A stretch of DNA of 54,618 bases from an uncultured Clostridia bacterium (GTDB lineage: Bacteria > Bacillota > Clostridia > TANB77 > CAG-465), in NCBI GenBank assembly GCA_947630145.1, contig CANRGL010000004.1, positions 1 to 54,618 on the forward strand, given 5' to 3'. The position numbers and the translations under genes are program-made. The notes beneath the pieces were generated by a model, which saw only the letters and a list, made by a program, of their open reading frames with translations, made no database searches and was not told the origin of the DNA. Of this stretch, positions 19,510 to 30,867 are shown in pieces; the first letter of the stretch is position 1; every line of letters starts with the position of its first letter.

Positions 19510-20334
19510 ATGCAAATTTTATGCGAGCCATTAGGCTATTATGCACCTAACACTAGATTAAAGTCTACCTCTTGTTATATTATAAAAAAAGGAGAAAAGA
19601 TTTTGATTTTAGATATGGGAATAGGAATAAGATCTAAATTAATAGATTACATTATATATAATAAAATAGAATTAAATAACATAACCATTGTTATATCACA
19701 TAATCATTTTGATCATATAGCTAGTCTTAGTAGCTTTGGAGATTTCCTTTTAAAGTATCATCCAAAAGGTAAGATTAACTTATATATTAGTGATACATCT
19801 GAAAAATATTATGATTGGTATAAAAATGTAGTTAAAAAGTATAATTCTGTTTTTAATATAGTAATAATAAATGAAGATTTAACTTTCTATTTTTCTGATT
19901 TAAAAGTAAGTTTTTGCAAAACTAATCATTGTGAGGATAAAATTAAAAGTTTTGCAACTAAAATTTCTGGTGATAATAATTCTTTTGTATATACATCTGA
20001 TATTGCATCTGTCGATTCGAAACTAAAAAAATTTGTAAAAAATGCAAATATAGTTATGGTAGATGCAGGAAATCCTATTAAAAGATTAAAAACACTTTCA
20101 GGATATCATGGAATTACAAAAGAAAATGTCTATGAAATTTTAGATTCTTGTGTTGATAATGTATATTTAACACATCTTAAAGCTTGCTTTAATAAAACAG
20201 ATTATCTAGATTCATTATATAGATATAGCAAAGAATATGTAGATATTATAACAAAGGACACTACATTTAATATTTTTACTGGTAAGAGGGTGTATAGTGA
20301 ATATTTTAAGCAACAAAATGTATTAATGGCATGA
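19510..20334 (+). CDS. MBL-fold metallohydrolase
   Basis: 'VISHNHFDHIASL', 'YTSDIASVDS', 'LTHLKA'; start after RBS aaaggagag. Confidence 0.88.
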   Translation: MQILCEPLGYYAPNTRLKSTSCYIIKKGEKILILDMGIGIRSKLIDYIIYNKIELNNITIVISHNHFDHIASLSSFGDFLLKYHPKGKINLYISDTSEKYYDWYKNVVKKYNSVFNIVIINEDLTFYFSDLKVSFCKTNHCEDKIKSFATKISGDNNSFVYTSDIASVDSKLKKFVKNANIVMVDAGNPIKRLKTLSGYHGITKENVYEILDSCVDNVYLTHLKACFNKTDYLDSLYRYSKEYVDIITKDTTFNIFTGKRVYSEYFKQQNVLMA

Positions 20335-20343
20335 TACTACCTA

Positions 20344-20384
20344 AAAAAGCAAGTGACTGTTTAATTAGTCACTTGCTTTTTTTC
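20344..20384. terminator. Bidirectional terminator
   Basis: AAAAAGCAAGTGACTgtttaattAGTCACTTGCTTTTTTT. Confidence 0.9.
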
Positions 20385-21297
20385 TTTCAATTTTTAATAT
20401 TTGTTCGTATAATTTTTCTTCACGTTCTGTAATATTATCAGGCATATCAATATGCACTTTTAATAGTAAATCTCCTCTTTCCTCATTTTCAGAAATATAT
20501 CCTTTTTTTTCAACTTTTACTATCTCGCCGTCTTTTAGATGTTTAGGTAAAGATACAAAAATAGTTTCGTGGAACAACTTAAGTTTATATTTTCCCCCAA
20601 TTACTGCTAAAGCAGGTGAAATTGTAATATCTTTTTTTAAGTTTATTCCATCTAATTTATATTCTTTATCTTGAAGTAGTTTTACATGTATAATTAAATC
20701 ACCGTTTTTACCACCATTTTTACCAGGATTTCCTAAAGCTGCAAGTCGTATGCTATCACCATTTTGTATTCCTATTGGCACATTTACAGAAAATGTATTA
20801 AGTCCTGTTCTATATGATTTTATTGCAATCTTCTTTTCTACTCCAAAAAAGCCTTCTTCTAATGTGACTTCTATATTAGATATAATATTTTTACCTTTTT
20901 CAGATTTTTGTTTTACCTTTTTCTCATCCTTGCTGCTAGAATTGTTAGTATTAGAATTTTGGTTATCATCTTTTTTAAAGCCTAGTATTGTGCTTAGTAG
21001 ATCATTTATTACATTAACACCAGATTTAAATTCATATTTAACATTTGAAAGACTAGAATCAGAATCTACTATTCCATAGCCATATTTAGCAACTTGTCTA
21101 TCATATTTCCTTCTTTTTTCATCATTTGTTAAAACATCGTAAGCTTCATTTATATCTTTAAACATACTTTCTGCTTCTGGTGTTTTATTTGTGTCTGGAT
21201 GATATTTTTTTGCCAATTTTCTAAAAGAATTTCTTATTTCATCACGTGTACTTTTTCTATTTATATTCAATATTTCGTAGTAATTTTTATACTTCAT
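20365..21297 (-). CDS. DnaJ-domain co-chaperone (CbpA/DnaJ C-terminal type)
   Basis: 'YYEILNINRKSTRDEIRNSFRKLAKKYHPDTNKTPEAESMFKDINEAYDVL' J-domain with HPD; DnaJ C-terminal substrate-binding domain; no zinc finger. Confidence 0.9.
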   Translation of the reverse strand: MKYKNYYEILNINRKSTRDEIRNSFRKLAKKYHPDTNKTPEAESMFKDINEAYDVLTNDEKRRKYDRQVAKYGYGIVDSDSSLSNVKYEFKSGVNVINDLLSTILGFKKDDNQNSNTNNSSSKDEKKVKQKSEKGKNIISNIEVTLEEGFFGVEKKIAIKSYRTGLNTFSVNVPIGIQNGDSIRLAALGNPGKNGGKNGDLIIHVKLLQDKEYKLDGINLKKDITISPALAVIGGKYKLKLFHETIFVSLPKHLKDGEIVKVEKKGYISENEERGDLLLKVHIDMPDNITEREEKLYEQILKIERKKASD

Positions 21298-21424
21298 ATA
21301 GCTCCCCTTTTTATATTTCAACTTTTTTACATTATATCATAAATTCTTCAAAATTCAATAATTTTAACTTGCTTTTTTAAATTTTTTCTAGTATAATAAA
21401 AAAGTGAAAAATGGAGGTATAAAA

Positions 21425-23884
21425 ATGGACATTAATGATGAAAACTTTTTATCGTCACAAAAGATAGTTCCTGTTAAGATAGAAGAGGAGATGAAAAGAT
21501 CATATATAGATTATGCAATGAGCGTTATTGCCTCTCGTGCACTTCCTGATGTAAGAGATGGACTAAAACCTGTTCATAGAAGAATATTATATTCTATGAG
21601 TGAACTTGCATTATGGCCAGAAAAACCTTTTAGAAAATCTGCTGGTATAGTTGGTGAAGTTATGGGAAATTATCATCCTCATGGTGATGCTGCAATTTAT
21701 GATGCGTTAGTACGTTTATCACAAGATTTTTCTTTAAGATATCCTGTTGTAAATGGACATGGTAATTTCGGTTCAATAGATAATGATCCACCTGCTGCTA
21801 TGAGGTATACAGAGGCTAAACTTCAAAAGATTGCACTTGAAATGTTAACTGATATTGATAAGGAAACAGTAGATTTTGTTCCAAATTATGATGATAGATT
21901 AAAAGAACCATCAGTTTTACCTGCTGCTTTCCCATATTTATTAGTAAATGGATCATATGGAATTGCTGTTGGTATGGCATGTAACATTCCACCACATAAT
22001 TTAACAGAAGTAATAAATGGAGTTTGTGCGCAAATTGATAATCCAGACATTACTAACGAGGAATTAATGGAGTATATTAAAGGACCAGATTTTCCAACTG
22101 CTGCTACAATAGTTGGAAAAGAAGGTATAAAAGATGCTTATACTACTGGTAGAGGAAAAGTATGCGTAAGAGCAAAAGCAGAAATTGAAGAAGATAGCAG
22201 AGGTAGATTTAGAATAATAGTAACTGAAATACCATACCAAGTAAATAAAGCTCAAATGATTAAAGATATAGCAAAACAAGTTCAAGATAAAGTAATTGAA
22301 GGAATATCTGATTTAAGAGATGAATCAGATAGAGACGGCTTAAGAATTGTATTTGAACTTAAAAGAGATGCTAATCCAAATGTTGTACTTAATTTATTGT
22401 ATAAACATTCTCAATTACAAACAACTCAAAGTATGCTTATGCTAGCTTTAGTTGACAATCAACCTAGAGTATTAAAATTAAATGAAATATTAAAATATTA
22501 CATAGAGCATAGAAAACAAATTGTAATACGTAGAACAAAGTTTGATCTTGAAAAAGCTGAGGCTAGACTTCATATTTTAGAAGGTTTAAGAATAGCTATT
22601 GATCATATAGATGAAATTATAAAAATTATAAGAGCATCTTATGATGATGCAGCACAAAGACTTATGAAAAATTTTGGACTTGATGAGATACAAGCTAATG
22701 CCATACTTGAAATGAGACTTAAAACTTTGTCAGGTTTGCAAAGAGAAAAAATAGAAAATGAATATAATGAATTAGTTGAATTAGTTGCAAAATATAAAGC
22801 AATTCTTGCAGATGAACACTTAGTAACTAATATTGTAAAAGAAGAGCTTCAAAAAGTAAAAGAAACATATGGAGATGAAAGAAGAACAGCAATAGTTCAT
22901 GGAGAAGGAGATATTGATATTGAGAGCCTTATTAAAGAGGAGACAAATGTTGTAACTCTAACTCATTTTGGATATATTAAAAGAGTTGCTGCTGATACAT
23001 ATAGAAGTCAAAAACGTGGTGGTAAAGGACTTACTGCAATGAATACACGTGAAGATGATTTTGTAGAACATCTTTTTGTTACTTCAACACACGATTATAT
23101 TATGTTCTTTACTACAACTGGTAGAGCATTCAGACTTAAAGCTTATGAAATTCCAGAATCAGGAAGAACTTCTAAAGGACTTGCAATTGTTAATTTACTT
23201 CAGCTTGGTCAAAATGAGAAGATCGCCGCTGTTATACCTATTCATGATTATAACGAAGAACAATATGTTCTTATGGCTACTAGAAATGGTCTTATAAAGA
23301 AAACAAAACTATCTGAATATTCTAATATACGTAAAACAGGAATACAAGGTATTACATTAAAAGAAGATGATGAATTAATTGATGTAAGACTTACTGATGG
23401 TAATACAAGTGTTATTATGGTTACAAGACAAGGAATGTCAATTAGATTTGAAGAAAAAGAAGTAAGAGCAGTAGGAAGAACTTCAATGGGAGTTAAAGGA
23501 ATTAATCTTGGAAAAGATGACAAAGTTGTTGGAATGGAACCAATATCATCAAATGAGGATTATATATTGGCAATTACTGAAAATGGCTTTGGAAAAAGAA
23601 CAGAAGTAGAAGAATATAGAGAGCAAGCAAGAGCTGGAAAAGGAATATTAACATATAAAACAACTGCAAAAACAGGACATATTATTGGAGTAAAAATTGT
23701 AAACGATGAAGATGATGTTATGCTTATAACAGATACAGGAATAGTTATACGTATTAATGTAAAAGATATAAGTATACTTGGAAGAAATACACAAGGAGTA
23801 ACACTTATGAGAACTTCTGATGGATGTAAAGTTGCTAATATAGCTAAAATTCCAAAAGAAGAAGAAAATAATCAAAACATATAG
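21425..23884 (+). CDS. gyrA: DNA gyrase subunit A
   Basis: '[39 protein letters not shown]', '[10 protein letters not shown]', C-terminal beta-pinwheel repeats; RBS atggaggt. Confidence 0.96.
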   Translation: MDINDENFLSSQKIVPVKIEEEMKRSYIDYAMSVIASRALPDVRDGLKPVHRRILYSMSELALWPEKPFRKSAGIVGEVMGNYHPHGDAAIYDALVRLSQDFSLRYPVVNGHGNFGSIDNDPPAAMRYTEAKLQKIALEMLTDIDKETVDFVPNYDDRLKEPSVLPAAFPYLLVNGSYGIAVGMACNIPPHNLTEVINGVCAQIDNPDITNEELMEYIKGPDFPTAATIVGKEGIKDAYTTGRGKVCVRAKAEIEEDSRGRFRIIVTEIPYQVNKAQMIKDIAKQVQDKVIEGISDLRDESDRDGLRIVFELKRDANPNVVLNLLYKHSQLQTTQSMLMLALVDNQPRVLKLNEILKYYIEHRKQIVIRRTKFDLEKAEARLHILEGLRIAIDHIDEIIKIIRASYDDAAQRLMKNFGLDEIQANAILEMRLKTLSGLQREKIENEYNELVELVAKYKAILADEHLVTNIVKEELQKVKETYGDERRTAIVHGEGDIDIESLIKEETNVVTLTHFGYIKRVAADTYRSQKRGGKGLTAMNTREDDFVEHLFVTSTHDYIMFFTTTGRAFRLKAYEIPESGRTSKGLAIVNLLQLGQNEKIAAVIPIHDYNEEQYVLMATRNGLIKKTKLSEYSNIRKTGIQGITLKEDDELIDVRLTDGNTSVIMVTRQGMSIRFEEKEVRAVGRTSMGVKGINLGKDDKVVGMEPISSNEDYILAITENGFGKRTEVEEYREQARAGKGILTYKTTAKTGHIIGVKIVNDEDDVMLITDTGIVIRINVKDISILGRNTQGVTLMRTSDGCKVANIAKIPKEEENNQNI

Positions 23885-23941
23885 TTCTGATTGTATACTA
23901 GCTTTACTTTTAAGATAAAAAATGATATAATAAATATAGAT

Positions 23942-24273
23942 GAAGTATTTCAAATAGTCGCTTAAAATTAAATTTTAAGAGGAAAGTCCGGACACCGTAG
24001 GGCAATAGTGCTAGATAACGTCTAGTGAGGGTGACCTTAAGGAAAGTGCAACAGAAAATAACCGCCATTTTGTGGTAAGGGTGAAAATGTGAGGTAAGAG
24101 CTCACGGAATACTATGGAGATATAGTATTGGTGTAAACCCCACTTGGTGCAACACCAAAAAAGAAAGGCTAAGACGGCCCGTCATCTTTCGTGGTTGGTG
24201 GCTTGAAGTATATAGTAATATATACTCTAGATAAATGACTATTTAAAACAGAATCCGGCTTATGAAATACTTT
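23942..24273 (+). ncRNA. rnpB: RNase P RNA
   Basis: 'GAGGAAAGTCCGGACACC', 'ACAGAAA', 'GGTAAGGGTGAAA', 'AAACCCCAC', 'AGACGGCCCGTC', 'ACAGAATCCGGCTTAT'; P1 AAGTATTTCA/TGAAATACTT. Confidence 0.95.
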
Positions 24274-24277
24274 AAAT

Positions 24278-24304
24278 AAAACCCATCTTTTTGGATGGGT
24301 TTTA
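24278..24304 (+). terminator. rnpB terminator
   Basis: AAACCCATCtttttGGATGGGTTTT. Confidence 0.9.
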
Positions 24305-24364
24305 TTGACATTTTTTTATGTTTGTATTATACTTTTAATTATATAGAAGAAATGAGTGAATATT

Positions 24365-25063
24365 ATGGAATTTAAAGCATTAGATGGGAAAAATGTAGAA
24401 ATAGAAGTAAATGGAGAAAACTTTTTAAGACATGCAATACAGACACATTATATTAAACTTGGTGAGAGTTATATAGATATAATAGAAAAATATGTTAAGC
24501 CTATATATGAAGAAGATGATATTATATCAATAAGTGAAAAAATTATATCGTTATGTCAAAAAAGAGTAGTTTACAAAAAAGATATGAAAGTAGGTTCTCT
24601 TGCAAAGTTCTTATCCAAATTTGCTATGAGATCTGACGCTGGATGTGGAGTTGATAACCCATATAAAATGCAATTTGCTATAAATCTTTGTGGAAGAATA
24701 AAAGTTATATGGGCAGCTATTGCAGGTGGTATATGCAAATTGTTTGGTAAAAGAGGAGTATTTTATAAGATAACAGGTCCTGAGGTAAGTGGTCTTGATG
24801 GATTTTATGGACATGTTTTTGAAGATTATAATGATTTTGGAATTAGAATACCAGATAATTCTACTGGAGTATGTAATGAAATATATGAAAAGTTAGGAAT
24901 AAAAGCTATGATTGTTGATGCTAATGATTTTAATGCAGAAATATTAGGTAAATCTGATGTGATTAAATATACTGATGAAGAACTTGCTAAGATGATAAAA
25001 GACAATCCTGCTGGACAAGAAAAAACATTAACACCAATTGTTTTAATTAGAAGAAAAAAATAA
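24365..25063 (+). CDS. F420-0:gamma-glutamyl ligase (CofE)-like family protein
   Basis: 'MRSDAGCGVDNPYKMQFAINLCGRIKVIWAAIAGGICKLFGKRGVFYKITGPEVSGLDGFY'. Confidence 0.65.
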   Translation: MEFKALDGKNVEIEVNGENFLRHAIQTHYIKLGESYIDIIEKYVKPIYEEDDIISISEKIISLCQKRVVYKKDMKVGSLAKFLSKFAMRSDAGCGVDNPYKMQFAINLCGRIKVIWAAIAGGICKLFGKRGVFYKITGPEVSGLDGFYGHVFEDYNDFGIRIPDNSTGVCNEIYEKLGIKAMIVDANDFNAEILGKSDVIKYTDEELAKMIKDNPAGQEKTLTPIVLIRRKK

Positions 25064-25122
25064 AAGTTAAATTTGTATAGGGAAAATACATATTATAGGT
25101 AATATATGATTTTATATAATAT

Positions 25123-26898
25123 GTGGAGGATAATATGTCAAGTAAAAAAGAAAATAAGAATAATGAACAAGATGAAAGAAAAGAAAAAAAAGAGCAAAAG
25201 GAACAAAAAGAACAATTAGAAAAAGATAATATAGAAGAAGATATTATAGAAGAAGTGGAAGAAAAAGAGCCTTTAGATAATAAAGAAAATGGTTTAGCTA
25301 TATCAAAATATAAGGAAAAACGTAAATTATCTAGAACATCAAAAATTATAATCCTTTCTGTATCTATATTTATTGCTTTAATTTGTATAACTTTTGGTAT
25401 AATAACTTGTATAAATAAACTTAATACTAAAGTATATAAAAATGTATATATGTTAGGTGAAAACTTTTCTGGAAAAACTTCTGAAGAAGTAATAGAAATT
25501 ATTACGAATAAATCTAATGAATTAAGTTCAAATGAGAAAATAGATGTATATCAAAATGGAGAAAATATTTATACAGTTAAAGCTGAAGATTTAGAATTTA
25601 AATTTGATATTGATAAAACAGCTCAAAGTATAATGGATTTTGGGAGAAATAAAAATATATTTATAAATAACTTTAATGTTATAAAAGCATTATTCTCTAA
25701 AGTTGATATTCAACCAGTATACGTATATGATAATGAAAAATTTGATAATATAATAAAAAATATAGATTTAAGTATAAAAGATAGATATGTAGATGATTCT
25801 TATAGCTTAGATGAAAAAAATGCTAAACTTATAATAGTAAACGGAAAAAAAGGTAATTCAATTAATTACGATGAAGAAAAAAATAGAATAATAGAGAAAT
25901 TTAAGACTCCAAATGAAAACACATATGATTTAGTTATAGAAGAAAAAAATCCTCAAAAACTAGATCCAAATAAAGTATATGAAGAAGTAAAAAGAGAGGC
26001 TAAAGATGCGTATATAGATAAATCTGTATCTCCACAAAAGTATGTATCTGAAGTTATAGGATTAGACTTTGATGTTAATAGTTTAAAAGAAACTTTAGCT
26101 CTTCCAGAAAATCAAGAAGAAGGTAAAACAATAGAATTTAATATAAATGTTATACAGCCTAAAGTAAGACTTGCTGATATTACAGCAGATTTATGCAAAG
26201 ATAAATTAGCAGGATATACAACTTATTTTCCAGCAGGTTCTTATGCAAGAAGTAATAATTTAAAAATAGCATTATCATATATGAATGGTGTTGTAGTAAT
26301 GCCTGGAGAAACATATTCATATAACAAAAATATTGGAGATACTACTGCTTCTAAAGGATATCAGGCCGCTGCAACATTTAAAGGAGGAACGACAGTTAAT
26401 GAAATGGGAGGAGGTATTTGCCAGACAGTATCTACATTATATAATGTAGCATTAATGGCAAACCTTGAGATTGTTGAAAGACATCAACATGGTCTACCCG
26501 TTGGATATGTTCCACCTAGTAGAGATGCTACTGTATATAGTCCAGTCCTTGATTTTAAATTTAAGAACAATAGAGAAACTCCAATAAAGATTGTTACTTC
26601 ATTTACTTATGGAGGAAGTTTAAATGTTAGTATATATGGAACTAAGCAAGCTAATGATCCAGAAGTTATTTTATCTCAAAAAACACTTTCTACAATTCCA
26701 TATACTACTAAATATGAATATGATCCTGGTATGCCATATGGACAACAAGTTGTTGTTTCAGCAGGTGTAAATGGATATACTTCAGAAAGTTATATAACAA
26801 AAAAATTAAATGGACAAATAATAAGTTCATCTTTATTATCAAAAGATAAATACAATCCACAACAACAAGTAGTAAGAGTTGGTACAGGTGGTAGTTAA
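25123..26898 (+). CDS. VanW family protein with N-terminal peptidoglycan-binding-like domain
   Basis: TM anchor; 'LADITADLCKDKLAGYTTYFPAGSYARSNNLKIALSYMNGVVVMPGETYSYNKNIGDTT..GGGICQTVSTLYNVAL' VanW signature. Confidence 0.9.
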   Translation: MEDNMSSKKENKNNEQDERKEKKEQKEQKEQLEKDNIEEDIIEEVEEKEPLDNKENGLAISKYKEKRKLSRTSKIIILSVSIFIALICITFGIITCINKLNTKVYKNVYMLGENFSGKTSEEVIEIITNKSNELSSNEKIDVYQNGENIYTVKAEDLEFKFDIDKTAQSIMDFGRNKNIFINNFNVIKALFSKVDIQPVYVYDNEKFDNIIKNIDLSIKDRYVDDSYSLDEKNAKLIIVNGKKGNSINYDEEKNRIIEKFKTPNENTYDLVIEEKNPQKLDPNKVYEEVKREAKDAYIDKSVSPQKYVSEVIGLDFDVNSLKETLALPENQEEGKTIEFNINVIQPKVRLADITADLCKDKLAGYTTYFPAGSYARSNNLKIALSYMNGVVVMPGETYSYNKNIGDTTASKGYQAAATFKGGTTVNEMGGGICQTVSTLYNVALMANLEIVERHQHGLPVGYVPPSRDATVYSPVLDFKFKNNRETPIKIVTSFTYGGSLNVSIYGTKQANDPEVILSQKTLSTIPYTTKYEYDPGMPYGQQVVVSAGVNGYTSESYITKKLNGQIISSSLLSKDKYNPQQQVVRVGTGGS

Positions 26899-26902
26899 TA
26901 AT

Positions 26903-26942
26903 AAATGCGTATTAACATATATTAAGTGTTAATACGCATTTT
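26903..26942 (+). terminator. Intrinsic terminator
   Basis: AAATGCGTATTAACAtatattaagTGTTAATACGCATTTT. Confidence 0.85.
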
Positions 26943-27052
26943 GGATAATATTTTAAAATTACATAAATTTTTAAAAATATATTGATATTAAGCCAAATAT
27001 ATAGTATAATTATATATAGGAAAAAATAATTCCAAGAAAGAGGTATTATTAT

Positions 27053-27580
27053 ATGGAACCTTTATTACAAATGAATAAATTTGAAGTTATAGATATGCCA
27101 GGCATGAGTACAATAGCTTTTTTAGTAGAAAAAAATGAAGAAGAATATAAAAAAGGAAATGCTTTTTTATCTTTACAAAAAATAGAATGTATTGATACTA
27201 ATGAGAATGGTAGAATAAGAAAAGAATTTAATTTAATAAGACCAAACAATGATGAAAAACAGTTAATAGTTTTACTTACATTGACAAATTCTAAAGCAAT
27301 ACTTAGTACAGGCGAACTTAATTCTGAAGGGTTTAAAGCAATAGAGACAAATGTACCACTTAGCTATGGGTCTTTGTATAATCAAGAAGGTGTTGAATAT
27401 AAAGAAGTTGAATATACACCTAATATGAAAAGAACTTTTTCAATAATTGATACTCAAACAGGTGAAGAAATAAAACCTGTATTATATACAGACAAGGTTA
27501 CTGGGCAAATAAAAGGAAAATGTAAAATTTTACCACATAAGCCATATATAGTACTAGAACTTAGATTTGATGAAGAATAA
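27053..27580 (+). CDS. Hypothetical protein
   Basis: 175 aa; RBS aagaaagaggt; conserved-looking globular protein. Confidence 0.75.
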   Translation: MEPLLQMNKFEVIDMPGMSTIAFLVEKNEEEYKKGNAFLSLQKIECIDTNENGRIRKEFNLIRPNNDEKQLIVLLTLTNSKAILSTGELNSEGFKAIETNVPLSYGSLYNQEGVEYKEVEYTPNMKRTFSIIDTQTGEEIKPVLYTDKVTGQIKGKCKILPHKPYIVLELRFDEE

Positions 27581-27653
27581 AGCAAAAATTTATAATGTAG
27601 AAATAATATAGTTTAAACGTAGTAAAAATGTAGTTTTAAGGAGGAAATTTAAT

Positions 27654-27953
27654 ATGAGAGGATCAGTTAAAGCAAGCGCTGTAGTTTTACAAGATTTAAT
27701 GAGTGAATTAAAGGTTCTTGATAAAACAAGTTTAAATCTTGGAGTAATACAATTGGGTAAAGATGTGCCAACTGAAAGAACTTTGGAAGAAGAGATTAGT
27801 AGAAAACCAAGTGAACAAATAGAAGATGAAAGAGTAAATAATACACAGCAAGAAGCAGTATATAATGATGATAGAATGAAAGAGGAAGAGGAAAAAGAAC
27901 CAGAAAAAGAAGATTCTTTAGAAAAACAAGAAGATGAACCTTTAATATGGTAA
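27654..27953 (+). CDS. Small acidic hypothetical protein upstream of TraG-like gene
   Basis: 99 aa; strong RBS aaggagg; highly charged C-terminus. Confidence 0.7.
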   Translation: MRGSVKASAVVLQDLMSELKVLDKTSLNLGVIQLGKDVPTERTLEEEISRKPSEQIEDERVNNTQQEAVYNDDRMKEEEEKEPEKEDSLEKQEDEPLIW

Positions 27954-27995
27954 AGGTATTGCTGTAAAAAGGTTGGTAAAGAGGTTGATATATAA

Positions 27996-29982
27996 ATGGA
28001 ATATGTAAAACAAAATATAAAAAAAATAGTTAGAGAATTTATACCATTTTTAGTAGTCTACTTAATACTAGATATAGTTGTAGTAGGCTCTTTATTTGTA
28101 TGTAGTTATAATGCAAAACATGGTGGAGAAGATATAATAAGTCAAATTATTCATAACTTTTTATCTAATATAACAAGTTTTAAATTTTTCACTGCATTTT
28201 CTTTAGATTTTGGTGGATTTTTGCAATGGTCATTTTGGGTATTTTTAATAACAATAGGATTTTTTATTGCGTGGAAAATAAAATTTGCTAAAGAAAGTGA
28301 ATATGACGGAATTGAAAGTGGTTCAAGTGATTGGGCAAAGCATGGAGAAGAATTTCAAAAAACAAGTGATGGAAGGGAATTATTAAATAGAAAAAGTGGT
28401 TTTATTTTAAGTAAAGACCATTATTTAGGTACAGATCTAAAAAAAGTCTTAATTAATAAAAATGTTTTAGTTGTAGGACGGATCTGGTGCAGGTAAATCA
28501 GCATGTTATATAAAACCAAATATTTTACAATGTTTAGGCTCATATGTAATAACAGATCCTAAAGGAGAATTGTATAGAGAAACATCAGGATATTTAAAGC
28601 AAAATGGATATGAAGTTAGAGCTTTTAATTTAGTTAATCCGGAATATAGTGATAGATATAATCCTTTAGCACATATAATTGATCATCAAAGTGTTGATAT
28701 CATAGCTCATACAATAGTAATGGGAACTAAAAAAGAAGGTGCTGCTTCTAATGATCCATTTTGGGATGAAACAGCAAAAATGCTTTTAAAAGCAGCAATT
28801 TATTATGTTATATCAGTTCTTCCTGAAGAAGAACAAAATTTATCTAGTTGTATTAATATAATAAGAGCTGGTGGTGCAGATGATACTGTTTTCAAAAAAT
28901 TATTTATAGATGAATTAAAACCTGAACATCCTGGTAGAAAAGAATATGAAAACTTTAGTACAGCTGCTGATAAGACAATGCAAAGTATTGTTGTATCTAC
29001 TATTGCTAAAATTACTGCATTTGATACACCTGCTATGCAAAGAATAACTACATCTAATAATATAGATTTTGATGATTTAGGAAATAAAAAAGTTGCTTTG
29101 TTTGTAATAACATCTGCCTCTGATAGTACTTATGACTTTATTTCAACTATATTTTTTAGCCAAATGCTTCAAAAGCTATATTTACAAGCTGATAGAAATG
29201 GTGGAACACTAAATCACCAAGTATATTTTCTACTTGATGAATTTGCTAACATTGGTCAAATACCTGATTTTAACAAAAAATTGAGTACAACTAGAAGTTT
29301 AGGAATCAGTATTTCTATAGTTGTACAATCATTAGATCAGTTAGAATCTTTGTATAAAGATACTTATGAAAATATAATTGGTAACTGTGATACACAGCTA
29401 TTCTTGGGAAGTCAGTCTATTAAAACTTGTGAATATTTTTCTAAAAGTTTAGGTCAAAAGACAATTAGAGTAAAAAGTAAATCTGTAAACAAAGATAAAA
29501 ATGAAAGAGAAAAACAAGGAGTTTCTATTAGTCATCAGCAACAAGGTAGAGATTTAATGACAATAGATGAATTAAAAAGATTAGATCCAAATGATGAAAT
29601 ATTGTTAGTTAGAACTTTAAAACCAATTAGAGCAAAAAAAGCTTGGTATTTTAAATATCATCCAATGAAAGATGTAGCAAGACAATATGAAATACATGAT
29701 ATTTCTGAAATGCCAAAGACTGATGATGTACCTGTAAAAGTTATGAATGTAAGAGAACATTTACAAAAAAGAGAAGAAAGAGCAAAAAATATTTTACAAC
29801 AAAGAAATGTAAATGTAACACCTAATACTATTCCAAATGATATTGAATCTAGACCTACATCAGTAATTACTCCTAATATACCACAAGAACAAAAAGGAAA
29901 TGTTAATGAACAAAGTGAAAAATTTGATTTACAAGTTGAATTAGAAAAGAAATTTGATGAATTATTTGGAACGGAAAATTAA
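27996..29982 (+). pseudogene. VirD4/TraG-like type IV coupling ATPase, apparent frameshift in the P-loop
   Basis: Frame 1 (27996-28496) ends at VLVVGRIWCR*; removing one extra C (about 28479) restores VLVVGGSGAGKSACYIKPN... through 29982; 'VITDPKGELYRET', 'DPFWDETAKMLLKAAIYY', 'FLLDEFANIGQIPDFNKKLSTTRSLGIS'. Confidence 0.88.
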
Positions 29983-30014
29983 GAAGAAGATATTATTTTT
30001 ATCTTCTTTTTTTC
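29983..30014 (+). terminator. Intrinsic terminator
   Basis: AAGAAGATATTATTTTTATCTTCTTTTTTT. Confidence 0.75.
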
Positions 30015-30101
30015 TTTCATATTAATAAAAATATATTTTCTTTTAGTTGTATTTTTTATACCTTTGTAGTATAATTTATTATATAAAATTTTGGAGGTTT
30101 T

Positions 30102-30824
30102 ATGAAAAAAAATAACAAAGTTTTACTTATGATTTTAATAATATTAGTATCGGTTGCTATTATTGCGTGTTTATTTTATATCTTATTAAATAATAATGGA
30201 AAGATAAATCAAGGTGTTTTTAGAACCAATGATGCTTTAATTACTTCTTTAGTAACAGTTGAAGAAAAGCAAGAAAACAAAGAGCAAAGTATGATTTCTG
30301 ATTTATTACTTGATCTATCTCAGAAAAATACTCTTTCTCTTCTTGTAACTAAAGATTCAAAAATTAATGATATATATTTAGACAATATTAAAATTAATTT
30401 TCCTGAAAAGTTTGGTAAAATGTATATAACACAACCTAATAGAGATGATAAGATAGAATTAAATAATGGTAATAATGATAGTAAAGTAAATATATATACT
30501 GAGGATAAAGGAGATCAATATTTAATAGAAATAGAAATAAATAATGCTGATTTTGCAAAAGATGTTAAAGTCCCAGAAAACACCAAAGTAGTGAGATTTG
30601 ATGGTACTTTGATAAGTCTTACTGGTATGAAAATTGAAGACATTATGTTTAAAATTAAATTTGATCTAAATATAGTAGATGAATCAAATAAAGTAAATGT
30701 ATGTAATATAAATTTAAAATTGCCAGGATATGAGTTAGCAAATACTGGAATAGGAGTTACAAATTGTGATTTACATGAATATAACTTTGTTGTAAAAGAT
30801 AAATTTAGTTTTAACTTATTTTAA
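30102..30824 (+). CDS. Hypothetical membrane-anchored protein
   Basis: 240 aa; N-terminal TM/lipoprotein-like segment 'VSVAIIACLFYILL'; RBS ttggagg. Confidence 0.75.
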   Translation: MKKNNKVLLMILIILVSVAIIACLFYILLNNNGKINQGVFRTNDALITSLVTVEEKQENKEQSMISDLLLDLSQKNTLSLLVTKDSKINDIYLDNIKINFPEKFGKMYITQPNRDDKIELNNGNNDSKVNIYTEDKGDQYLIEIEINNADFAKDVKVPENTKVVRFDGTLISLTGMKIEDIMFKIKFDLNIVDESNKVNVCNINLKLPGYELANTGIGVTNCDLHEYNFVVKDKFSFNLF

Positions 30825-30831
30825 AAATTAC

Positions 30832-30860
30832 TTGAAGTTTTAGACATTTTAGTGTATAAT
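30832..30860 (+). promoter_or_regulatory. Promoter of SRP RNA
   Basis: TTGAAG - 17 bp - TATAAT. Confidence 0.7.
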
Positions 30861-30867
30861 GTATATA

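Noticed and set aside
20750-21079. Plus-strand 109-aa ORF inside the DnaJ gene
   Set aside because: Antisense to a well-supported minus-strand gene.
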